From DASUGM01 sp036274055 (GTDB lineage Bacteria > Acidobacteriota > Vicinamibacteria > Vicinamibacterales > SCN-69-37), in NCBI GenBank assembly GCA_036274055.1, contig DASUGM010000069.1, positions 1 to 11,390 of the forward strand: DNA of 11,390 nt, written 5' to 3'. A program made the position numbers and the translations under genes. Of the stretch, positions 1-5,238 are shown piece after piece (the stretch's first letter is position 1; every line of letters begins with the position of its first letter). Below the pieces are notes generated by a model. The model made no database searches. It saw only the letters and a program-made list of their open reading frames with translations, and was not told the DNA's origin.

Positions 1-25
1 CCTTTATGCAGTTCGTGCATAAAGG
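1..25. promoter_or_regulatory. Perfect 10-bp palindrome at the head of the hydrolase gene
   Basis: The arms CCTTTATGCA (1-10) and TGCATAAAGG (16-25) are exact reverse complements around the 5-nt centre GTTCG. A third copy of CCTTTATGCA follows at 37-46. The spacing and symmetry would suit the operator of a dimeric repressor, or an RNA hairpin in the 5' leader. Any upstream part lies outside the window, so promoter elements cannot be placed. The symmetry is seen directly; the regulatory role is inference. Confidence 0.5.
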
Positions 26-47
26 TCACCCGACCTCCTTTATGCAC
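15..47 (+). promoter_or_regulatory. Alternative hairpin overlapping the hydrolase start codon
   Basis: Positions 15-25 (GTGCATAAAGG) pair perfectly with 37-47 (CCTTTATGCAC), giving an 11-bp stem. A slipped version adds AGGTC (23-27) pairing with GACCT (32-36) around ACCC. This fold shares 16-25 with the 1-25 hairpin, so the two exclude each other. The probable start codon ATG at 42-44 would be buried in this stem. The arrangement could act as a translational switch, or simply as three half-sites of a DNA operator. No such leader is known to me. Confidence 0.4.
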
Positions 48-668
48 TTCACACTCGACGGTCCCGCCGGCCCTCTCGAAGCGTTGCTCGACGAGCCAGC
101 CACTGAAAGCATCCGCGCCGCGGTCGTGTTTGCGCATCCGCATCCGCAGCAGGGCGGCACGATGCACACCAAGGCCGTGTTTCAGGGCTCGAAGGGGCTG
201 GTCCGGCTCGGCTGCGCGGTGCTGCGCTTCAACTTCCGCGGCGTCGGCTCGAGTGCCGGCGAATTCGACGCCGGCGCGGGCGAGTCGGCCGACTTCAACG
301 CCGCGCTCGACTGGATGGCGGCGCGCTATCCGAACGCGCCGCTGTGGGCGGCGGGGTTTTCGTTCGGTTCGTGGATCGCGCTCGAGGCCGGCGCCCAGGA
401 CGCGCGGGTGTCGGCGCTGATCGGGATCGCGCCGCCCGTGACCCGTGAAGGCTACTCGTTCGAGCACACGCTGACGTCCACCAAACCGAAGTTTTTTGTC
501 CAGGGTGACCTCGACACGTTGTGCCCGCTCAAAGACATGTGGGCGTTCTACTCAAAGCTCGAAGAGCCGAAGGAGCTCGTCGTCATCGACGGCGCCACGC
601 ATCTGTTCGACGGCAAGACGGCGGAGGTCGGCGACGCGCTCGAGGCGCTGCTGGGAGATTTCGAGTGA
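42..668 (+). CDS. Alpha/beta hydrolase (COG2945-like, dienelactone hydrolase fold)
   Basis: Predicted cytoplasmic serine hydrolase of 208 residues. The N-terminal half has the HPHPQQGGTM motif (residues 32-41), typical of the compact COG2945-type hydrolases. The nucleophile elbow is GFSFG with Ser107. The acid is probably Asp158 in QGDLDTLCP, and the base is His187 in GATHLF. The substrate is unknown; carboxylic esters are likely from the fold. I prefer ATG 42 because it gives MHFTLDGPAG, the usual short N-terminus of the family. An in-frame ATG at 6 would add 12 residues but lies inside a palindrome. Neither start has a good Shine-Dalgarno sequence. The dehydrogenase starts 27 nt downstream on the same strand, so the two may be co-transcribed. 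Confidence 0.88.
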   Translation: MHFTLDGPAGPLEALLDEPATESIRAAVVFAHPHPQQGGTMHTKAVFQGSKGLVRLGCAVLRFNFRGVGSSAGEFDAGAGESADFNAALDWMAARYPNAPLWAAGFSFGSWIALEAGAQDARVSALIGIAPPVTREGYSFEHTLTSTKPKFFVQGDLDTLCPLKDMWAFYSKLEEPKELVVIDGATHLFDGKTAEVGDALEALLGDFE

Positions 669-695
669 TCGCATCGCCGCGGGGCAAACCGCGCC

Positions 696-2498
696 ATGAT
701 TACGATTGGCAGGGGAACACGATTGAGTGAATTGCGAGGGCGCGGGGCCGAATGGCTGGTCGCCGACGTGTCCGCCGACATCCTGACGCCGGAGACGCTG
801 AGCGAGGACCACCGTCTGGTCGCGCAGACGGCGGCCGAGTTCGTCGCACAGGAAGTGACACCGGCGCTCGACGCGCTCGAGCAGAAGGACTGGGCGACGT
901 CGCGCACACTGATCGAACGGGCCGGCGCGCTCGGACTGATCGGCACCGACCTGCCCGAATCAGTCGGCGGCGTCGGCCTCGACAAGGCCGCCGCGATCGT
1001 CGTCGGCGAAGCGATCGGCCCCGCCGCTTCCTTTGCGACGACATTCGGCGCGCAATCCGGGCTGGTGACGATCCCGCTGCTCTGCTTCGGCAGCGACGCG
1101 CAGCAGCAGAAGTATCTGCCGCGCATCGCCAGCGGTGAATTGATCGGCGCCTACTGCCTGAGCGAGTCGGGATCAGGATCGGACGCGCTCGGCGCCCGCG
1201 CCAAAGCCGTGAAGCAGTCCGACGGATCGTGGCGGCTGTCCGGCGAGAAGATGTGGATCACCAACGGCGGGTTCGCCGATCTGTTCATCGTCTTTGCGAA
1301 AGTCGACGGCGAGCAGTTCTCCGCGTTCATCGTCGAGCGCGGGTTCGCCGGGGTGAGCCACGGCAAGGAAGAGCACAAGCTCGGCCTGCACGGTTCGTCG
1401 ACGACGCCGCTGGTGCTGAACGACGCGCAGGTGCCGGCGGACAACCTGCTCGGCGAGATCGGCAAGGGCGCGAAAATCGCGTTCAACGTCCTCAACTACG
1501 GCCGCTTCAAGCTGGCGGCGATGTGCAGTGGCGGCGCAAAGGCGGCGCTGGCCGAGGCCGCGGGTTACGCCGCGGCCCGGCGCCAGTTCGGCCAGCCGCT
1601 GACCTCGTTCGGCGCGATCCAGCAGAAGCTCGGCGAGATGGCGCTGCGGCTCTACGGCGTAGAAAGCATGCTCTACCGGACGACCGGATTGATCGATCAG
1701 GCGATCGCGGACGCTGCGGCCGGCGGTAACCACAGCGGCGCTGAAATGGCCCGCGCGCTCGAGGAGTTCGCGGTCGAGGCGTCGCTGCTGAAGGTCGCCG
1801 GCAGCGAGATGATCGACTTCGTCATCGACGAAGAAGTGCAGATCTTCGGCGGCAACGGCTTTGTGCGCGAGTACCCGGCCGAGCGGCGTTTCCGTGATGC
1901 CCGCGTCAACCGGATCTTCGAAGGCACCAACGAGATCAACCGGCTGCTGGTGCCCGGCGTGCTGATCAAGCGCGCGATGAAAGGCGCGCTCGCGCTCAAG
2001 GGCGCAGCGGAAAAGGTGCAGGCCGAGCTGGTCGCGCCGCCGTCTTCATCCTCGTCGCCGGCGTCCGATTCGCTCGCGGCGGCGCGGCGGATGGCGTCGG
2101 CGGCCCGCAAGACGGCGCTCTTGATGCTCGGTCTGGCGGCGCAGACCTACGGCGACAAACTCGGCGAACAGCAGGAGGTGCTCATGCTCGTCACCGACAT
2201 GCTCATCGACGCCTACGCCGCCGACAGCGCGGCACGGCGGGCCGGCATCGCGTCGCGGGTCCGGCCGGCGGCGGCGCCGCTGCACGCCGACGCGGCGACG
2301 GTCATCGCCCATGACGCCGCCGCGCGCGTCGAGGCCAGCGCGCGCGTCGCCATCGCGGCGATGCAGGACGGCGACGCGATGAAGACCTCACTCGCGGCCG
2401 TGAGGAAGATCCTGAAGGTCGAGCCCGTGAACACGGTTGCGGCGCGCCGGCGGATTGGGCAGGCGGTGGCGGAGAAAAGAGCTTATGTGTTTGCGTAG
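696..2498 (+). CDS. Acyl-CoA dehydrogenase, long form with C-terminal extension
   Basis: FAD-dependent acyl-CoA dehydrogenase of 600 residues, catalysing alpha,beta-desaturation of acyl-CoA in fatty-acid beta-oxidation. The N-terminal helical domain precedes signature YCLSESGSGSDA (153-164) and the GEKMWITNG beta-domain motif (183-191). RRQFGQPL (295-302) and QIFGGNGFVREYPAERRFRD (382-401) follow. Glu409 in RIFEGTNEINR fits the catalytic base position of the MCAD/VLCAD type. About 170 residues after the catalytic domain, joined by a Ser-rich linker near 455-467, match the VLCAD-like or Bacillus FadE-like long class rather than the usual 380-residue enzymes. An in-frame TTG at 723 is preceded by AGGGGA (711-716) with 6-nt spacing and is a serious alternative start. 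The TAG stop overlaps the first unit of a GTAC repeat element. Confidence 0.93.
   Translation: MITIGRGTRLSELRGRGAEWLVADVSADILTPETLSEDHRLVAQTAAEFVAQEVTPALDALEQKDWATSRTLIERAGALGLIGTDLPESVGGVGLDKAAAIVVGEAIGPAASFATTFGAQSGLVTIPLLCFGSDAQQQKYLPRIASGELIGAYCLSESGSGSDALGARAKAVKQSDGSWRLSGEKMWITNGGFADLFIVFAKVDGEQFSAFIVERGFAGVSHGKEEHKLGLHGSSTTPLVLNDAQVPADNLLGEIGKGAKIAFNVLNYGRFKLAAMCSGGAKAALAEAAGYAAARRQFGQPLTSFGAIQQKLGEMALRLYGVESMLYRTTGLIDQAIADAAAGGNHSGAEMARALEEFAVEASLLKVAGSEMIDFVIDEEVQIFGGNGFVREYPAERRFRDARVNRIFEGTNEINRLLVPGVLIKRAMKGALALKGAAEKVQAELVAPPSSSSSPASDSLAAARRMASAARKTALLMLGLAAQTYGDKLGEQQEVLMLVTDMLIDAYAADSAARRAGIASRVRPAAAPLHADAATVIAHDAAARVEASARVAIAAMQDGDAMKTSLAAVRKILKVEPVNTVAARRRIGQAVAEKRAYVFA
711..716 (+). 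promoter_or_regulatory. Ribosome binding site for an alternative TTG start of the acyl-CoA dehydrogenase
   Basis: AGGGGA lies 6 nt before TTG 723-725, which is in frame with the dehydrogenase. It is better placed than any Shine-Dalgarno match before ATG 696, whose nearest candidate is GGGG at 681-684. If used, the protein starts MSELRGRG and loses nine residues. Confidence 0.4.
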
Positions 2499-3246
2499 GT
2501 ACGTCGGGTACGCGAGGTACGTCAGGGACGCGAGGGACCTGGAACGCGGCTTCGCCGGGCCCACTTCCTTGGTTTGTACCAATCCAGAAAGTCGGCCGGC
2601 GAAGCAGGGTCGTCGTCCCCGCGTACCCGACGTACTGCGCGTACTCTGCGTACTGTCTTTGTTCCTGGCTGTGTCCTGCGAATCCGGTCCGTCGAAGCCG
2701 GCGGCCGACATGCGGCCGTACGAGGATCAAATCACGGCGGCGCGCGCCGCGAAGGATTTGATGTTCCGCACCGACGCCGAGAACTCGCCGCTGCTTCCGG
2801 GTGAACGTCCGTCCTTCCCTGGACTGCCCTATTTCCCCATCGACGCCAGGTATCACGTTCCCGCCTACCTGAAGGCCGATCCGAAGGGCGAGCAGGTCGT
2901 CATCGAGCTGCAGACGTCGGCCAAGACCAAGGATCCGCTTCGCCGCGTCGGCAAGCTCGGGTTCACGCTCGACGGGCAGACATTCGCCCTGACTGCGTTC
3001 TCCGGCGTCGAAGACCGGGAGATGAAGCGATTGTTCGTGCCGTTCGGCGACGAGACCGGCGGCAAGGAAACCTATAAGGGCGGACGCTATCTCGACCTCG
3101 ATCGCACGCCGACCGGTCTCTACGATCTCGATTTCAACCGCGCCTACCATCCGACCTGCGTCTACAACATCAGTTACATCTGTCCGGTCCCGCCGCCGGA
3201 GAATCGCCTCCCGATCGCGATCCGCGCCGGAGAAAAGCTGCGCTGA
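2485..3246 (+). CDS. DUF1684 family lipoprotein whose N-terminus runs through a repeat element
   Basis: The mature part is a DUF1684 protein, a family of unknown biochemical function. Its C-terminal hallmarks are GGRYLDLDRTPTG, then LDFNRAYHPTC, then ICPVPPPENRLPI and a terminal AGEK. The hydrophobic stretch VLRVLCVLSLFLAVSC (residues 50-65) ends at Cys65 and looks like a lipoprotein signal with a slightly non-canonical lipobox (AVSC), so export and lipidation are likely. The start is uncertain. ATG 2485 has GGAGAAAAGAG upstream but overlaps the dehydrogenase stop and makes residues 5-56 a translation of the 2497-2655 repeat. TTG 2569 and CTG 2635 are later in-frame options; CTG gives a compact signal beginning MRVLCVLSLF. 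The gene ends in a TGATG overlap with the HAD gene. The family call is firm and the start is not. Confidence 0.8.
   Translation: MCLRRYVGYARYVRDARDLERGFAGPTSLVCTNPESRPAKQGRRPRVPDVLRVLCVLSLFLAVSCESGPSKPAADMRPYEDQITAARAAKDLMFRTDAENSPLLPGERPSFPGLPYFPIDARYHVPAYLKADPKGEQVVIELQTSAKTKDPLRRVGKLGFTLDGQTFALTAFSGVEDREMKRLFVPFGDETGGKETYKGGRYLDLDRTPTGLYDLDFNRAYHPTCVYNISYICPVPPPENRLPIAIRAGEKLR
2497..2655. repeat. GTAC 9-bp-unit inverted repeat element, copy 1
   Basis: The left arm has units at exact 9-bp spacing, with GTAC at 2499, 2508 and 2517 and degenerate GGAC at 2526 and 2535. The right arm has GTAC at 2623, 2632, 2641 and 2650. The arms face each other symmetrically (2499 pairs with 2653, 2517 with 2635), with two small register shifts inside. 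The core is a perfect 10-bp stem, GCTTCGCCGG (2549-2558) with CCGGCGAAGC (2596-2605), enclosing an imperfect hairpin around GGTTTGTACC. The element overlaps the dehydrogenase TAG stop (AG at 2497-2498) and its right arm runs into the DUF1684 signal peptide. The arms are more diverged than in copy 2, suggesting an older copy. Confidence 0.85.
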
Positions 3247-3932
3247 TGCCGGCCGTCGTCTTCGACTTCGACGGCGTGCTTGCCGACACCGAGCGCGTGC
3301 ACCTGGCCGTCACGCAGGACGTCTACCGCGATCGCGGCTGGTCGCTGAACGAGGCCGACTACTTCGCGGAATACCTTGGCTACGACGATGCCGAACTGCT
3401 CAAGCGGTTTGCCGCCGACAACGGCATCGCCATCGACGACGACGGCATCAAGGCCATCGTCGACGAAAAGTTCGGTCGATTTCACGAGCGGCTCGCCGGC
3501 GGGGACGCCCTCTATCCGGGCACGCGCGCCTGCGTCGGCCGAGTCCGCGAGCGATTTCAAATTGCGATCGCGTCCGGCGCCCAGCACGCCGACATCGTCG
3601 CGATTCTCCGCACTGGCGGTCTCGCCGGCGTCTTTCCGGTCATCGTCGGCATCGATGACGTCGAGCACGGCAAGCCGTCGCCTGATCCGTACGAGAAAGC
3701 GGTGACGTTGCTGGGCGTGCCGCCGCGCGAAGCCGTCGCCATCGAGGATTCACGCTGGGGAATCGCGTCCGCACGCGAGGCCGGGCTGCGGACGATTGGC
3801 GTGACCACCAACTACGCGGCCGCCTCGCTTGGCGGACCAGATGCCGTGATCGACTCGCTCGACGAGTTGACGGTCGATCTGATCGAGCGCATTCTCGGCG
3901 CACCGGCCCTCGGATCGAGGCCCGGCATATGA
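3246..3932 (+). CDS. HAD superfamily hydrolase (beta-phosphoglucomutase / phosphoglycolate phosphatase-like)
   Basis: Cytoplasmic phosphohydrolase or phosphomutase of 228 residues, subfamily I with an alpha-helical cap. Motif I is FDFDGVLADTE, with nucleophile Asp7 and general acid Asp9. Motif II is IASGAQH (Ser110), motif III is Lys143 in HGKPSPDPY, and motif IV is AIEDSRWGI with Glu167 and Asp168. The cap lies between residues 15 and about 90. The DGVLADTE and EDSxxGI wording resembles beta-phosphoglucomutase-like phosphatases, but the substrate cannot be told. ATG 3246 overlaps the preceding TGA by one base, and the ending ATGA overlap starts the next gene, so translational coupling is likely. 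Confidence 0.9.
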   Translation: MPAVVFDFDGVLADTERVHLAVTQDVYRDRGWSLNEADYFAEYLGYDDAELLKRFAADNGIAIDDDGIKAIVDEKFGRFHERLAGGDALYPGTRACVGRVRERFQIAIASGAQHADIVAILRTGGLAGVFPVIVGIDDVEHGKPSPDPYEKAVTLLGVPPREAVAIEDSRWGIASAREAGLRTIGVTTNYAAASLGGPDAVIDSLDELTVDLIERILGAPALGSRPGI

Positions 3933-4783
3933 AGGCCGACTCCCGGTTGACCGCCGACCTGCGCCGGGTCCTCGATCGCGAGCCGCTCGACCTGCCGCGC
4001 GCCGCGCTCGTCATCGCTCGCCTCGAATACCCGCACCTCGAAGTCGAGCGCCCGCTAGAGACGCTCGCCGAACTCGGCCGCCGCGCCGCCGATCGGTTCG
4101 AGACGCTCGGCGACCGGCCGATTCGCGCGCGCATCGGCGCGATCAATCAGCTGCTGTTCGACGAAGAGCGCTTCGCCGGCAACCGCGCGCAGTACGACGA
4201 CGTCCGCAACAGCCTGCTCAACGTGGTGCTGACGCGCCGGCTCGGGATTCCGATTTCGCTGGCGCTCGTCTACATGGAGGTGGCGCGGCGCGCCGGTCTC
4301 GACGTGCGCGGCGTCGCTTTCCCGGGGCACTTCCTGATGCGCGTCGAAGGCGGCGGCGAACCCGCGGTGGTCCTCGATCCGTTCGACGGCGGCGCCGAGG
4401 TCGACGACACGGCAAGGCGCGCGTTGCTGGCGCGCCACGTCGGTGACGAAGTGCCGTTCGATCCCGAGCTGCTCGAGCCGTGCTCGACCCGGCACATGCT
4501 GGCGCGGATGCTCAACAACCTCAAGCGCATCTACGTCGAGCAGCGCTTCTTTCCGCAGGCGCTGGCGATCACCGATCTTCTGCTTACCGTCGATCCGACG
4601 ATCCTCTCGGAGCTGCGCGATCGCGGCCTGCTCGCGTATCACCTCGACGATTTTCCGTCAGCGCTGCGCGACCTGCAGGACTACCTGAAGATCCGCGTCT
4701 GGACCGACGAAGACGGCGACGAGAAGGATCGAATCTGGGAGCACGTCAAGAACCTGCGGCGACGGGTGGCGGGATTGAATTAG
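3929..4783 (+). CDS. SirB1 / transglutaminase-like protein with C-terminal TPR region
   Basis: Protein of 284 residues of the SirB1 family (transglutaminase-like core type 2). The core runs from about residue 65 to 165 and contains NSLLNVVLTRRLGIPISLAL (94-113), then VAFPGHFLMRV with His134, then VLDPFDGG with Asp150. These would be the His and Asp of a protease-like triad. No cysteine precedes His134; the only cysteine is Cys185 after the core. A peptidase or transglutaminase activity is therefore doubtful, and a scaffolding role is possible. The C-terminal part (about 190-265) is helical and TPR-like, with an ALAITDLLLTVDP segment followed by an ALRDLQDYLKI segment. Start ATG 3929 overlaps the HAD stop. 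The physiological role of the family is poorly defined. Confidence 0.85.
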   Translation: MKADSRLTADLRRVLDREPLDLPRAALVIARLEYPHLEVERPLETLAELGRRAADRFETLGDRPIRARIGAINQLLFDEERFAGNRAQYDDVRNSLLNVVLTRRLGIPISLALVYMEVARRAGLDVRGVAFPGHFLMRVEGGGEPAVVLDPFDGGAEVDDTARRALLARHVGDEVPFDPELLEPCSTRHMLARMLNNLKRIYVEQRFFPQALAITDLLLTVDPTILSELRDRGLLAYHLDDFPSALRDLQDYLKIRVWTDEDGDEKDRIWEHVKNLRRRVAGLN

Positions 4784-4796
4784 ATCTTTACGTCCA

Positions 4797-4969
4797 GTAC
4801 TTCGGGTACTTCGGGTACTCGGGGTACGTCGGGTACCAGGAACGCGGCTTCGCGGCGTTTACTTTCTCAGCAGGTACGGTTTGCGCTCTGTACCTGTTGA
4901 GTAAGTGGGCCAGCGACAGTACGTTCCTGGTACCCGACGTACCCCGAGTACCCGAAGTACCTGAAGTAC
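4797..4969. repeat. GTAC 9-bp-unit inverted repeat element, copy 2 (near-perfect)
   Basis: Arms 4797-4844 and 4922-4969 are 48 nt each and match as inverted repeats at 47 positions. The exception, G4804 against T4962, is a G.U wobble in plus-strand RNA. Each arm has five GTAC-containing units at exact 9-bp spacing (4797, 4806, 4815, 4824, 4833; and 4930, 4939, 4948, 4957, 4966). The centre holds a second hairpin in which CAGGTAC (4871-4877) pairs with GTACCTG (4889-4895), extended outward by an ACTT-CTCA stretch with two mismatches. The left core GGAACGCGGCTTCGC is shared exactly with copy 1, and the right core shares AAGTNGGCCNGCGA. The element begins 13 nt after the SirB1-family stop and sits between convergent genes. 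It could end transcription, but no T-tract follows. Confidence 0.95.
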
Positions 4970-4974
4970 CCGAA

Positions 4975-5238
4975 ACGAGCCGAAAGCCGTCCCGACGCGG
5001 TTGGGCGGATCTGGGCCCGTGGCAGCAGGTCCAGAAGGCTGGCTGCGTCCCCGCGCGAAGATGACTTCCGGCTCAGAGCAGTTAGACACCGGGATTCTTC
5101 GGCCGGCTTTCGGCCTCGCGGCTCCGTGCGTAGTGCGCCATGCGCGGTGCTGAAGAAGGTCAGCACGCTCATCCGCAGGCGCGGCGGGCGACGCGGGTCA
5201 ATCCGGTCGAGGGGCTCAGGAACGAGTAGCACCTGTGG
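4975..5238. other. Convergent intergenic stretch with small repeats, no gene seen
   Basis: No credible coding region was found; open frames here are extensions of the adjacent GTAC repeat. Four 7-bp units ending in TGC stand in tandem at 5123-5150 (TCCGTGC, GTAGTGC, GCCATGC, GCGGTGC). They are followed by the hairpin GTGCTGA-AGAAGG-TCAGCAC (5147-5166). GGCCG-GCTTT-CGGCC forms another small hairpin at 5101-5115. The 10-mer at 4980-4989 recurs inverted at 5104-5113. On the minus strand these lie 3' of the glutamine synthetase gene and could help end its transcript, but no T-run is present. Confidence 0.45.

Noticed and set aside
4797..4969. Simple Rho-independent terminator interpretation of repeat copy 2
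   Set aside because: The stem is far longer than usual and no T-tract follows on either strand. A termination effect is possible but does not explain the 9-bp unit structure or the shared core.
4867..5232. Minus-strand open frame across the convergent gap and repeat copy 2
   Set aside because: Its C-terminal third is a translation of the GTAC repeat arm and core (FGYFRYFGYSGY) and the rest has no recognisable domain or ribosome binding site.
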